A stretch of 64,000 bases of DNA from Bacteroidota bacterium (GTDB lineage: Bacteria > Bacteroidota > Bacteroidia > Bacteroidales > UBA12481): contig JABHCC010000010.1 in assembly GCA_018669475.1 (NCBI GenBank), forward strand, positions 62,001 through 126,000. The letters run 5' to 3'. Numbering within the stretch: the stretch's first letter is position 1; every line of letters begins with the position of its first letter. Positions 7,662-16,929 of this stretch are shown piece by piece. Under the pieces are notes generated by a model. It ran no database searches, was not told the origin of the DNA, and was given only the letters and a program-made list of their open reading frames with translations. Position numbers and translations under genes: made by a program.

Positions 7662-9890
7662 ATGAAAAAATTTACACTACTTTTTGCTATTCTCTTGTGT
7701 TTTTCTGCCACCTATGCGCAGAAAATCAACTATAACAATGAAGCAAAGCCGGTGGATCGTGTTTTATACGATACTCCGCAGTTCATTGAGTCTTCATTCA
7801 AAACAGAAGGCGAAGTATTCTTTAGTGAAACTTTTGATTTCGGTGATCCTTCAGCTGAACGCGGCTGGACTCTCCCTGAAGGTTGGCAAATTGTTGACGA
7901 AGGGGATAATGGTACATATTGGGAATGGAGAGCTGGTACCGACAGTATCAAAGGTAATTACACCTTTGAACCCGGACATAAATTCTCCCTGACTCCGGAT
8001 GACGGTTATTTTGTTCTGCCAATGGATGAGTACAATCACGCAGATGGAGCAAGCAATGCTTTTGCAGGCCCCAACTGGTTTCAGATGCCTCCTATTGATT
8101 GCTCAGGTCACTCATCTGTAATAATGAAACTTCGTCAATATTTCAGAGCTTGTTGTGGATCTCCAAATGTTACAGTTAGTATCAGTATCGACCAAGGTGT
8201 TCACTGGGCCGATTACAATATGGCTTTTGGAACAACAACTAATGTTTTTTGCGAAAAACCTATTGTAGAAATTAATATCTCAGATGTTGCTGCCGGAATG
8301 AATGACGTTTGGGTTAAATTCGTATGGGGTGGTAACGATCATTATTTCTGGGTTGTAGATGACTTTGAGCTTTCTGAGGGTTATGCAAATGAACTTCAGC
8401 TCGAAGACACTTGGGTAATGATGTCTGACCTGGTTGCTGACGATAATAATGAAGGATACGCATTCATGACGCCACTTTCTCAAATTAATGATGTTGTTGG
8501 TGGATGGACTTTCAGAGGTGCTGTTGTAAACGTGGGCATGGAAGATGCTTATAGTGCACAATTGAATGGTGAGATTTGGAAAAATGGTGAATCTGTCTAC
8601 AACGAAACTTCTGAATCAACAGATGTTTGGGCCTTGGATCGTGACACATTTAATTTAACAACACCGTATTTCCCAGATGAATACGGCTCTTATGAGTTTA
8701 ATTTGACAGCACAGATGGAGCAAAGTGATGGTGTTCCTGGCAACAATGTGTATAAAGACTGGTTCCACGTAACTGATAGTATTTTCTCAATATCTGACTG
8801 GGACTTTGAAACTTATTCGAGTACTGCTTCCTGGAGTAATCAGGATGGTGACTTGCTGGGAGTTATTTTTGATGTAACCGAAGACTGTGAAGTAAATTCT
8901 ATTTCAACCATGATCATGCAAAGGGCTGAAAATCCTCAGGCGAGCACACAAGTCGGATATGGATACCAGGCCTGGGTTTACTATTGGGATGAGGATGATC
9001 AATTCTGGATTCCCCTGATTGCATCAGAATATTATGACGTTGAAGAAGAAACCCTGAACAATTGGATTACGATACCATTAGAAAAAGATGGTGAGTCTGA
9101 GTTTCTGATTGAAGGTGAATACATTGCTGCAATTCAGGGCTTCCACATGGGACCTTCAGGTGACAACAACACATGGAGATTTACACTGGGTTCAGATCTT
9201 GATCATAAATATAGTAACGGAAAAACTGTATGGAGTCGTGTTAATGAAGATACCTGGAACAACAATGGAACTGATTTATCGATGGTTCGTATGAACCTCG
9301 ACAAAACAGGTGCGCCAACAGAAGGAACTGTCGTTTTCAATGTTGACATGAATGTTCCTCTGGCTAATGGATACTTCCAAACCTGGGATTATGTTGATGT
9401 AGCCGGCAGCTTTAATGGCTGGGGTGCTTCTGCACCAATGGAAGATCCTGATGGTGATGGAATTTATACTCTTGAAGTTACAGGCTTCCCTGTTTTTGAA
9501 ACCATCGAGTATAAGTACAGAATCAACGGTAACTGGGATACTTCTGAGTTTCCCGCGGGCGGACCAAACCGTGTATACATGACTCATTACTATAATAATA
9601 CTGATGATGTATACAACGATGGTGTATCTCTCGGTGTATCTCCAACAGATCTTAGCACCAGCCTGAAGGTTTATCCAAACCCAAATTCTGGTGTATTCAC
9701 TCTCGATGTTCAAAGTTCAATCGTTTCTGATTTGAATATCACTGTAAGCAATATTCAGGGTAAAACTGTTTACCAGAATAATGTTAATTCAGTAATTAAC
9801 CACAACGAAACAATTGATCTCACCAGTTTTGCCAAGGGGATGTACTTCCTGAAAGTAAACAATCAGGTGACGAAGTTGCTGGTGAAATAA
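7662..9890 (+). CDS. T9SS-exported multidomain protein, paralogue 1
   Basis: A 742-residue surface or secreted protein. The signal peptide MKKFTLLFAILLCFSATYAQ is clear. The middle (about 50-240) is a Cys-containing beta-rich domain with a CSGHSS motif and FRACC. Residues about 545-645 read like a glycogen/starch-binding E-set (VDVAGSFNGWGASAPMEDPD). The last 80 residues are a type A T9SS sorting domain (VYPNPNSGVFTLDV ... GMYFLKVNNQVTKLLVK). It is followed directly by a paralogue of nearly the same length. No catalytic residues were recognised, so the substrate is unknown. Confidence 0.85.
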   Translation: MKKFTLLFAILLCFSATYAQKINYNNEAKPVDRVLYDTPQFIESSFKTEGEVFFSETFDFGDPSAERGWTLPEGWQIVDEGDNGTYWEWRAGTDSIKGNYTFEPGHKFSLTPDDGYFVLPMDEYNHADGASNAFAGPNWFQMPPIDCSGHSSVIMKLRQYFRACCGSPNVTVSISIDQGVHWADYNMAFGTTTNVFCEKPIVEINISDVAAGMNDVWVKFVWGGNDHYFWVVDDFELSEGYANELQLEDTWVMMSDLVADDNNEGYAFMTPLSQINDVVGGWTFRGAVVNVGMEDAYSAQLNGEIWKNGESVYNETSESTDVWALDRDTFNLTTPYFPDEYGSYEFNLTAQMEQSDGVPGNNVYKDWFHVTDSIFSISDWDFETYSSTASWSNQDGDLLGVIFDVTEDCEVNSISTMIMQRAENPQASTQVGYGYQAWVYYWDEDDQFWIPLIASEYYDVEEETLNNWITIPLEKDGESEFLIEGEYIAAIQGFHMGPSGDNNTWRFTLGSDLDHKYSNGKTVWSRVNEDTWNNNGTDLSMVRMNLDKTGAPTEGTVVFNVDMNVPLANGYFQTWDYVDVAGSFNGWGASAPMEDPDGDGIYTLEVTGFPVFETIEYKYRINGNWDTSEFPAGGPNRVYMTHYYNNTDDVYNDGVSLGVSPTDLSTSLKVYPNPNSGVFTLDVQSSIVSDLNITVSNIQGKTVYQNNVNSVINHNETIDLTSFAKGMYFLKVNNQVTKLLVK

Positions 9891-9912
9891 GTCCCCCCGG
9901 ACCTCCCTGAAA

Positions 9913-9929
9913 CCTCGTTTGGAACGAGG
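9913..9929 (+). other. Short hairpin between the T9SS paralogues
   Basis: CCTCGTT (9913-9919) and AACGAGG (9923-9929) form a 7-bp stem with a 3-base loop, just upstream of the stronger terminator hairpin. It may be part of the same 3' structure. Confidence 0.4.
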
Positions 9930-9949
9930 AGGAGAAACGATACTTCACG

Positions 9950-9980
9950 AACCCCTTCTTTCCATAGGAAGGGGTTTGTT
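9950..9980 (+). terminator. Terminator-like hairpin after T9SS paralogue 1
   Basis: AACCCCTTC (9950-9958) pairs perfectly with GAAGGGGTT (9968-9976), and a short T-rich stretch follows. It probably ends the first transcript, so the second paralogue may have its own promoter, although no consensus promoter was seen before 10043. Confidence 0.65.
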
Positions 9981-10042
9981 CGTTTGACAAAGAATGATGT
10001 GAATTACTTATTTCTATTTCAAAAAAAATACTAATCATAATT

Positions 10043-12283
10043 ATGATGAAAAAAATTATTCTATTACTTGGTGTGCTGATAATAAGCACCATGGCCTTTT
10101 CACAAAAGTTCAAAGTCAATCCCACTGTAAGTGAGGTTGATAGGGTGCTTTATAATCAGGAAATCATCAAAGCACCATCAATGAAATTTGAGGGTGAAGT
10201 GTTCTTCACTGAAACATTTGACTTTGCAGATCCCTCTGATGAAAGAGGATGGTCTCTACCCGAGGGTTGGCAGATATTCGATGAGAATGACATGGGCCAT
10301 TATTGGGAATGGCGTGCCGGAACCGACAGTATCCTGGGACGGTTTTCTTTCGAGCCAGGCCACAAATTCTCTCTTACTCCTGATGATGGCTATTTTGTGC
10401 TGCCCATGGACGAATACAATTATGTAGATGCCGTGAGTTCAAGTAATAACGGACACGCATGGTTCCAAATGGCACCAATCGATTGTTCAGGTCATGCCTC
10501 TGTAGTCATGAAAATGCGTCAGTATTTTCGCTCCTGTTGCTCTGGCTCACCAACTGTTACAGTTATGATCAGTAATGACCAGGGAGTACACTGGGCTGAA
10601 TACAACATGGCTTATGGCACACCAACAAATTCATTTTGCAAAAACCCATACGTAGAAGTCAATATTTCAGAAGTGGCTGCAGGAATGAACGATGTCTGGA
10701 TTCGCTTTCTATGGAATGATAATCGACGTTATTTCTGGTGTATAGATGATTTCGAACTGAGTGAAGGTTACAGCAATGAGCTTCAGATGGAAGATTCATG
10801 GGTAATGATGTCTGACCTGTCGGATGAAGACATTGATGAGGGTTATGTATTTATGACTCCACTTTCACAAATTAATGATGTACTTGGAGGCTGGACTTTC
10901 AGTGGAGCCTTTCTGAATGCAGGAAGCGATGACCAGTATGATTGTGAGCTTAATGCTGAGCTGTGGAAGAATGGCACCTCGGTGTACAACGAAACTTCTG
11001 AAGCTGGTGAAATCTGGAGTCTTGACAGAGACACCTTTAATGTCACCACTCCATACTTTCCGGATGACTACGGATCATATAAATTTAAGCTAACAGCACA
11101 GCAAGAGCAAGAAGATGGTGTTCCATCAAACAACACTTATGAAGACTGGTTTCATGTAACAGATAGTGTTTACTCATTTGCCGACTGGGATTTTGAGACT
11201 TATTCCAGTACAGCTTCATGGGGAAATAATGATGGTGACTTTCTTGGCGTAATGTATGATATAACCTCCGATACTGAAGTTAATTCCATGTCAGTATTTA
11301 TACAGCAACGTCCTGAAAACCCCCAGGCCAGCACACAAGTAGGATATAGCTTTCAGTACTTCGTTTTCTATTATGATGAAGATGCTGAAACCTGGATAGA
11401 TTTAATTGCATCGGAGTGGTGGGAAGTAGAAGAAGACATGATTAACAAATGGGTAACCCTTCCCTTCGAAAAAGACGGAGAATCTGAATTCCTATATGCT
11501 GGACAATACATTGCTGCTATTCAGGTATTTCACGGAGGAGGAGTAAGTCCTGATAATAATCTCTTCAGGTTTACTATCGGCTCTGATCTGGATCATAAAT
11601 ATCATCGTGCTAAAACTCTTTATCAGTTGAGTGGAGGTGATGGCACATGGTATATAAACTCAACCGATATGTCAATGATTCGTATGAACATCGACAAAAC
11701 CGGTGCCCCTACCGAAGGAAGTGTAGTATTCAATGTTGACATGAATGTTCCTTTGGCTAATGGTTACTTCCATACCTGGGACTATGTTGATGTAGCCGGT
11801 AGTTTTAATGGCTGGGGTGCTTCTGCACCAATGGAAGACCCTGATGGTGATGGAATTTATACTCTTGAAGTTTCAGGAATTCCCGTTTTTGAAAATATTG
11901 AGTATAAATACAGAATTAACGGAAACTGGGATACTTCTGAGTTCCCCGCGGGTGGACCAAACCGTGTATACATGACTCATTTCTATAATCAGACTGATGA
12001 TATATACAATGATGGTGTATCTCTGGGTGTATCTCCAACTGATCTTAGCACCAGCATGAAAGTGTATCCAAATCCAAATTCTGGTGTATTCACTCTTGAT
12101 ATTCAGAGCCCGATAGTTTCTGATTTGAATATCAGTGTAAGCAACATTCAGGGTAAAACTGTTTACCAGAATAATGTTAATTCAGTAATTCATCACAACG
12201 AAACAATAGATCTCACCAGTTTTGCCAAGGGAATGTACTTCCTGAAAGTAAACAATCAGGTGACAAAGTTGCTCGTGAAATAA
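10043..12283 (+). CDS. T9SS-exported multidomain protein, paralogue 2
   Basis: This 746-residue protein shares the whole architecture of the gene just upstream: signal peptide ending in FSQK, Cys-containing N-terminal beta domain (CSGHAS, FRSCC), central SQINDVLGGWTF segment, FNGWG E-set domain, and type A sorting domain ending GMYFLKVNNQVTKLLVK. The C-terminal 195 residues and their DNA are almost identical to the neighbour, while the N-terminal half is clearly more diverged. Two consecutive ATGs (10043, 10046) are possible starts. This is a tandem duplication of unknown function. Confidence 0.85.
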   Translation: MMKKIILLLGVLIISTMAFSQKFKVNPTVSEVDRVLYNQEIIKAPSMKFEGEVFFTETFDFADPSDERGWSLPEGWQIFDENDMGHYWEWRAGTDSILGRFSFEPGHKFSLTPDDGYFVLPMDEYNYVDAVSSSNNGHAWFQMAPIDCSGHASVVMKMRQYFRSCCSGSPTVTVMISNDQGVHWAEYNMAYGTPTNSFCKNPYVEVNISEVAAGMNDVWIRFLWNDNRRYFWCIDDFELSEGYSNELQMEDSWVMMSDLSDEDIDEGYVFMTPLSQINDVLGGWTFSGAFLNAGSDDQYDCELNAELWKNGTSVYNETSEAGEIWSLDRDTFNVTTPYFPDDYGSYKFKLTAQQEQEDGVPSNNTYEDWFHVTDSVYSFADWDFETYSSTASWGNNDGDFLGVMYDITSDTEVNSMSVFIQQRPENPQASTQVGYSFQYFVFYYDEDAETWIDLIASEWWEVEEDMINKWVTLPFEKDGESEFLYAGQYIAAIQVFHGGGVSPDNNLFRFTIGSDLDHKYHRAKTLYQLSGGDGTWYINSTDMSMIRMNIDKTGAPTEGSVVFNVDMNVPLANGYFHTWDYVDVAGSFNGWGASAPMEDPDGDGIYTLEVSGIPVFENIEYKYRINGNWDTSEFPAGGPNRVYMTHFYNQTDDIYNDGVSLGVSPTDLSTSMKVYPNPNSGVFTLDIQSPIVSDLNISVSNIQGKTVYQNNVNSVIHHNETIDLTSFAKGMYFLKVNNQVTKLLVK

Positions 12284-12298
12284 TTCGCCTCTTCCCCG

Positions 12299-12329
12299 CC
12301 CCCTCCCTCAAGGAGGGGGTTTTTTGTTT
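12299..12329 (+). terminator. Rho-independent terminator after T9SS paralogue 2
   Basis: An 8-bp GC-rich stem (CCCCCTCC 12299-12306 with GGAGGGGG 12312-12319) and a 5-base loop are followed by a T-run. This is a strong intrinsic terminator isolating the tRNA gene downstream. Confidence 0.88.
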
Positions 12330-12365
12330 TACAAAATATAAGTACCTTCGCAACGCAAAAATCAA

Positions 12366-12408
12366 ACACACACACACACACACTTCAACCACACCCACAC
12401 CCACACCC
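12366..12408. repeat. Simple repeats just upstream of tRNA-Leu
   Basis: Nine AC dinucleotides (12366-12383) are followed, after a short spacer, by three ACACCC units (12391-12408). The tract ends five bases before the mature tRNA. It is prone to slippage and lies where the tRNA promoter or 5' leader should be. Confidence 0.9.
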
Positions 12409-12412
12409 ATTT

Positions 12413-12499
12413 GCCCAGATGGCGGAATTGGTAGACGCGCTGGTCTCAAACACCAGTGAACGCAAGTTCGTGCCGGTTCGACCCCGGCTCTGGGTACCA
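12413..12499 (+). tRNA. tRNA-Leu (anticodon CAA)
   Basis: The sequence folds as a class II tRNA. The acceptor stem pairs 12413-12419 with 12489-12495 (the first pair is G-U), discriminator A is at 12496, and CCA is encoded at 12497-12499. The anticodon arm CTGGT-CTCAAAC-ACCAG gives anticodon CAA. A long variable arm with a TGAACGCAAGTTCG stem-loop is typical of leucine tRNAs, and the T-arm contains GGTTCGACC. Confidence 0.96.
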
Positions 12500-12685
12500 A
12501 AGAGAAGGCTTAAGGCTTAGTAAATAAGAGCTTTAAGTCTTTTTGTTTTATGGTGGGGGGGTGGAAATGATTAAATTGGATTGGATGAATTCACAGATGG
12601 GCGGTGCCGAAAAATTTCTCTGGAATAATCTAAGGGAAGTGTGGATTGGTGTATTACCTTTAGTCGAACCAATAAATCCAACTAC

Positions 12686-13876
12686 ATGTACAGAATCTTT
12701 CAAGCCATCTGTCTTGCCTTAACTCTTTCTGTTGCCCTTTCCTCATGCAATAACGAGAAAGTGGATACCGGTTCTCTTCCGGAAATTGATTTCGAAACTG
12801 CCTACAAAGAGCCTATTGGGCCACCTACAATGAGTGAATTTGTGAGTCGGGTCGAATACGTGAAGCTCGAGACAAAACCGGAATGCTTTGTTAAATCTAT
12901 GCAAGGAATAACATTCTCGAAAAACTTCATAGCGCTTTATGAATATCCATCAAAGCGAATCATGATTTTCACCAAAGAGGGTAAATATTTAAACGATATA
13001 GGAAGAGTTGGTCAAGGTCCGGGAGAATATAATCGCGCTCGCTCGATTATCATTTCGCCAGACGAGAAGTATGTAGCTTTTATGCAATCTGGGAATTTGG
13101 TTTATTTATATAATCTTGGTGGCACTTTTCGTGGAAGCACGTCGGGATCTTCAGAGCTGATCGATGCAATAGCTTTTGACCATGATGGAGCACTAGTTGT
13201 ATACCAGCAAAAACTCTACCTGCCTGATGAGGGCGGCTACATGATTCTCAAATACGATGAAAATCTCTCAATTGTTGACAGCCTGATGTTTCATAAACCT
13301 GATAAATCTGCACTGGGCGCAATGTATGTACAAGACCAACTGATTACCTATGAAGATGATTTGTATGTCAGACAGGTTTTTAACGACACAGTGTATAAGA
13401 TGACAACAACAGGAATGGTCGAACCCGCTTATATAATCAACCTGGGTGACATGAAGCTACCCTCCTTCAAACCAACGAGGCAAGAATCTTATCTTAAGTA
13501 CCTTTATGTAGTATCCATTCATCTTTCTGATCAGTATTTCCTCGTCCATCTTGAAGGTAAGGCCAGGAATCCAAAGCCTAATACCGGAACAGAGGAGTTT
13601 GTGTGGTATAATCGACAAACAATGGATGTTGTTGTCACACATCCATTCTACAAGAATGACATGGATGGGATTAATGAGCATCGGATGGCTTGGCCAGTCA
13701 AAAATGGCGGCTTCTGGGATTACGTAAATGTAGTTGATGCCAAACCAATTGTGGAAGAGGGCTCTGTGAAAGTTGAAGACCTTGCCACACCAGAGTACTA
13801 TGATGAGCTCAAAGAGCTTCTTGCTGAGTCAAACATCGAAGACAATCCCATCATCAGGATCTTTCACATGAAGTAG
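12686..13876 (+). CDS. 6-bladed beta-propeller lipoprotein
   Basis: A 396-residue predicted lipoprotein. ATG 12686 gives a signal peptide (MYRIFQAICLALTLSVALSSC) with lipobox ALSSC. An upstream in-frame ATG at 12641 would place 15 polar residues before it. The rest matches the Bacteroidota 6-bladed beta-propeller family (PF17170-like), with VEYVKLETKPECFV near residue 60 and GRVGQGPGEYNRARSI near 115. Such proteins are common in this phylum, often near nutrient-uptake loci, but their function is not established. A weak hairpin (13920-13935) lies downstream. Confidence 0.8.
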   Translation: MYRIFQAICLALTLSVALSSCNNEKVDTGSLPEIDFETAYKEPIGPPTMSEFVSRVEYVKLETKPECFVKSMQGITFSKNFIALYEYPSKRIMIFTKEGKYLNDIGRVGQGPGEYNRARSIIISPDEKYVAFMQSGNLVYLYNLGGTFRGSTSGSSELIDAIAFDHDGALVVYQQKLYLPDEGGYMILKYDENLSIVDSLMFHKPDKSALGAMYVQDQLITYEDDLYVRQVFNDTVYKMTTTGMVEPAYIINLGDMKLPSFKPTRQESYLKYLYVVSIHLSDQYFLVHLEGKARNPKPNTGTEEFVWYNRQTMDVVVTHPFYKNDMDGINEHRMAWPVKNGGFWDYVNVVDAKPIVEEGSVKVEDLATPEYYDELKELLAESNIEDNPIIRIFHMK

Positions 13877-13984
13877 ACGGGATATTTCACCCAAATCATG
13901 TAACATTAGGTGAGCAAACCTCACAAGACTGTGAGAAAGGCTATTCTTTGTCGATTTCCTTGTAATACTGACGCTGTTCAGTCC

Positions 13985-15364
13985 CTACTGAGGTCTCTTT
14001 TGTAACCATCTGTTGTATAGCCACATTGAAAATGCTGAAACAAAGCCGATTCCCATGAGGATAATCCAACCCATTGAATTCCAGAAAGGGTTCAATTCTA
14101 ACAAACCAGATTCAAGTTCAATCGCGTTTTTACACATGACTTCATGGAAAATAAATGCACCGGCCGGACCTCCAATAATAGCACCAATGGCCAGGGGTAG
14201 GTTAGCATATCCGAGAAATAATCCCTCTTGACCTTTTGGTGCCAGGGCTCCAACGTATTCATAGGTTCTTGCGGAGGTAAATAATTCACCAAAAGCAATC
14301 AAACCAACTGTTAGTGTGATGAATAGTGTTCCTAATGGAATGGCATCGCCAATGGTCAATGATCTTACACCGCCGTCCATGAAAATAGGAATAAGGTTGA
14401 TCATCATGGAGATTCCAATGATAACAATTCCAACGATAATCGATTTGATAGGCTTCATCTTACCAAACTTCTTTGTTATAAGAAGTTGAAAAAATACGAT
14501 AACGAAAGGATTGGCCATGGTTACCAGATCTACCGCAGGGTCTAGTTCTACAACTCTCTGAAGGTATAAGGGCAAAACATTGTAAACTTGAGAATAGACA
14601 ATGAAAAAGCCACTGGATACAATCATAAACAACGTAAACCTAAGATTACGCAGCACCAGAACCATATCGGCCAGAATCTTCCAGATTGATTTCTTAGGCT
14701 TTTTATCTTCTTCAGATTGGCCGAGCTCTACAGGTTCTGAATAAAATAGCAGAACAGCAAGAAAGGCAATAATGGAGAAGAAAACAGAGACGGCAAAGAT
14801 ATAACTGAGGTCAAATTCCTTCCTTATCACATAGCTCACTCCTCTACCTAATAAGGATCCGATATTGATAATCATATAAAAAATACCAAAGCCTAAGGTT
14901 GCTCTTGAACCAGCAGTCTTTTGTACAGTACCAGCAATGCAGGGTTTTATAATAGATCCGCCAATACCGATAATAATGATAGCACTAACGATAGGAAGTA
15001 AAACGCCTATTCCGGCGGTCATTCCATGTCCAATATCCTGATTTAATACATGACCTCCAAACCATACCGGATAGCCCATGATGAAATACCCGGCGGCCAG
15101 GAAACCAAAAGCAATTAACAAGGATTTTTTATACCCAATTTGATCCGCAATGCTACCTGAAAGAATAGGGAGGAAGAAGACTAATGCCCAAAGTATTCCG
15201 TTCAGGTTACTCGGCCAATAATCGCCCAGGCCTAGTTGTCCCAAATACAGAACCACAAAGCTGGCCATTGCATAGTAGGCGCTTCTTTCAAATAACTCTG
15301 TTAGATTGGCCGTCCAAAAACTTCTTGGAAAGCGATCATTTCTTGGCTGTTTTGAATTTTCCAT
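13985..15364 (-). CDS. POT/PTR-family proton-coupled oligopeptide transporter (MFS)
   Basis: A 459-residue inner-membrane protein with about 12 hydrophobic segments. The N-terminus carries FWTANLTELFERSAYYAM, which matches the POT signature ExxERxxYY in helix 1. The A-loop IADQIGYKKSLLIAFG is typical of MFS carriers. Members import di- and tripeptides with protons. Substrate specificity cannot be read here, and sugar- or siderophore-type MFS members cannot be fully excluded. It is transcribed alone toward the propeller lipoprotein gene. Confidence 0.82.
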   Translation of the reverse strand: MENSKQPRNDRFPRSFWTANLTELFERSAYYAMASFVVLYLGQLGLGDYWPSNLNGILWALVFFLPILSGSIADQIGYKKSLLIAFGFLAAGYFIMGYPVWFGGHVLNQDIGHGMTAGIGVLLPIVSAIIIIGIGGSIIKPCIAGTVQKTAGSRATLGFGIFYMIINIGSLLGRGVSYVIRKEFDLSYIFAVSVFFSIIAFLAVLLFYSEPVELGQSEEDKKPKKSIWKILADMVLVLRNLRFTLFMIVSSGFFIVYSQVYNVLPLYLQRVVELDPAVDLVTMANPFVIVFFQLLITKKFGKMKPIKSIIVGIVIIGISMMINLIPIFMDGGVRSLTIGDAIPLGTLFITLTVGLIAFGELFTSARTYEYVGALAPKGQEGLFLGYANLPLAIGAIIGGPAGAFIFHEVMCKNAIELESGLLELNPFWNSMGWIILMGIGFVSAFSMWLYNRWLQKRPQ

Positions 15365-15405
15365 AGTAAAAGATTAATTGCTTCTCGTAGTCAATTTAAT
15401 TCCCG

Positions 15406-15413
15406 CAAATGTA
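15406..15413 (-). promoter_or_regulatory. Possible -7 element of the POT transporter gene
   Basis: The minus strand reads TACATTTG, a perfect TANNTTTG match, 41 bases before the start codon at 15364. No exact TTG was found 17-23 bases upstream, so support is partial. Confidence 0.4.
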
Positions 15414-15451
15414 GCAAGGGATAAGAGATAATCAGGCAGGAAACTTTCCTT

Positions 15452-15619
15452 CTATGTTTTTTCAGTTTTCCTGGTTCGTCTATCTTCATGATTCCGTACC
15501 ATTATATTGGTATGCATTTCCAGTAACTCAACTTGCTCTGAGCTTGTTTCTGCACACAGAATAAGGCCTAATGGAATCTCCGTTTCGCTAATAAAATCTT
15601 CAAGCACCTTTGGAATCAC
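15452..15619 (-). pseudogene. Relic of a PDDEXK/DUF1016 (YhcG-type) nuclease, C-terminal piece
   Basis: On the minus strand a 55-codon open stretch reads ...FISETEIPLGLILCAETSSEQ and VELLEMHTNIMV, then stops. The pattern PLGLILCAxxxxExVELLxM resembles the C-terminal core of DUF1016 proteins, in which a short LCAE segment is followed by a residue run with ELLxL. Stops precede it in the same frame, and the usual N-terminal two thirds are absent, so it is a remnant. The family match is from memory and moderate. It sits in a gene-poor patch beside an AlkD-like gene. Confidence 0.45.
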
Positions 15620-15688
15620 GTTTTGCTTTTATCATACTCGGCTCATATTGTTAAATGTTCTATTGATTGTTTGTTGTGCCGTTGTGCT

Positions 15689-16405
15689 TTATTTCTTCTT
15701 TCTAAACTTCTTTCGATATTCTTTATCCATTTTCTCGGTGGCATACTGTATAATCAATCGACCACATTGGTCTTTCCATTTTAAAAGAAATTCTTCAATC
15801 TCGACAGGATAAGTTTTCCATAATCCACGCAAAAGTGTTCCAATTCCTTTTTGAACATACTTTGAATCATCCAACATTATTGGTTCAATCAAAGGTATAG
15901 CAGTTTCAGGTTTCAAATCCTCTGTAAGCAATTCAACAAGTGTTACAGGCACTGCCCTCCTTTTCCATTCCGAATTTGATTTTGTCCACTCTTTTAGTTT
16001 ATCAAACTCGATTATCCCGTCAATTAGAAAACTCGAAAGGACTAACATACAAAGCACATCCGTATTTGCCCAATTTGATATTCCAATATCAAACCAGTTA
16101 CCAATTCTATCAAATGTTGATACAGTATAGTTTTCTCTCTCGGATTTTAAAAAACTTATGGCAAAAGAAATTTCCTCGTATTTCCCAATTTCAATCAATT
16201 TATCTCCGAGTTCGAGGTATTTATCAATTGTCATTTCCTTTCTCCAGTCATCAATCCACAAGTCCCTTTTTGATTCATATACTTTTTGATCAATTCCATA
16301 TCCATCAAATCCATCCTTGAAGTATCTGGAATACTTGTCAATATTAGATTGCTTTGAGTTCTTAATGCAAAAATCTCGAATTTCAGTTAATTTTTCATCA
16401 ATCAT
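15689..16405 (-). CDS. AlkD-like DNA alkylation repair / HEAT-repeat protein
   Basis: A 238-residue all-helical protein resembling the AlkC/AlkD superfamily (PF08713-like), which excises or recognises alkylated bases through HEAT-like repeats. Visible matches are FDRIGNWFDIGISNWANTDVLC (with the W-x-D-x-L-C pattern), EWKRRAVPVTLVELL, and KYVQKGIGTLLRGLWKTYP near residue 190. The C-terminus is very basic (RKKFRKKK). It has no obvious operon partner and lies in an AT-rich, gene-poor stretch next to a nuclease relic, so recent gain is possible. Catalytic activity is not proven. Confidence 0.7.
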   Translation of the reverse strand: MIDEKLTEIRDFCIKNSKQSNIDKYSRYFKDGFDGYGIDQKVYESKRDLWIDDWRKEMTIDKYLELGDKLIEIGKYEEISFAISFLKSERENYTVSTFDRIGNWFDIGISNWANTDVLCMLVLSSFLIDGIIEFDKLKEWTKSNSEWKRRAVPVTLVELLTEDLKPETAIPLIEPIMLDDSKYVQKGIGTLLRGLWKTYPVEIEEFLLKWKDQCGRLIIQYATEKMDKEYRKKFRKKK

Positions 16406-16929
16406 AGCTTAATCTATCAGTTTGGTTGATTTCTTTTCATGAAGCATAAGAAGTCGCTAAACAGATTGTTCGCTTATTGATCATTCTATATAGAGCATCG
16501 CTTTTTCTGTTGATTATCAATGCAAAGCGGTTTATGCCAATGTACATATATTCATTGATTGTACCTCTGACATTTAACACCATAATTGCAAAAACCCACT
16601 TCGATTTAAAAGTTGACAGGAATGAGCATTATTCCCCTCAATATTCCTCCACAAAAACAAAGCCCTGCAAGGTGTTGTCTTACAGGGCATTTATGATTGA
16701 GGTAGCAGCCCCGGTAGGCATATCTAATTAGAAACCAGCTAGCCCAGTTCGGGTACATGCAATATCATTAAATAACTAATACAATACTTACTTTTCTATG
16801 CTTATTCAAGTTTATACTCGATTGGGGAAAACTTACTTTTTATCATTCTCTTCTATTGACCGGTGCTTACTATCGGATACACCTTACAGCATGTCCATAA
16901 GATTTATCAATCGACTTAGGGGTTTTTTG
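16406..16929. other. Gene-poor interval
   Basis: No convincing coding sequence on either strand. An 84-codon rightward frame (16477-16731) has no recognisable product, begins weakly, and covers a hairpin. The interval contains one terminator-like hairpin (16662-16688) and otherwise AT-rich sequence of unknown origin. Confidence 0.6.
16650..16688 (-). terminator. Terminator-like hairpin (leftward)
   Basis: GCCCTGCAAG (16662-16671) pairs with CTTACAGGGC (16679-16688) with one mismatch and a 7-base loop. On the minus strand the hairpin is followed by a T-rich run (complement of ACAAAAACAAA). It could end the FISUMP lipoprotein transcript, although that would leave a 3' untranslated region of about 240 bases. 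Confidence 0.45.

Noticed and set aside
9276-9713. Minus-strand open frame inside T9SS paralogue 1
   Set aside because: It is fully covered by a well-supported secreted protein and has no domain or start signal.
12213-12500. Minus-strand open frame over tRNA-Leu
   Set aside because: It covers the tRNA, simple repeats and a terminator; the translation is low-complexity.
15507-15812. Plus-strand open frame of about 100 codons
   Set aside because: It is antisense to the DUF1016 relic and the end of the AlkD-like gene, and has no homology I recognise.
16477-16731. Plus-strand open frame of 84 codons
   Set aside because: No signal peptide, domain or ribosome-binding site; it spans a terminator-like hairpin.
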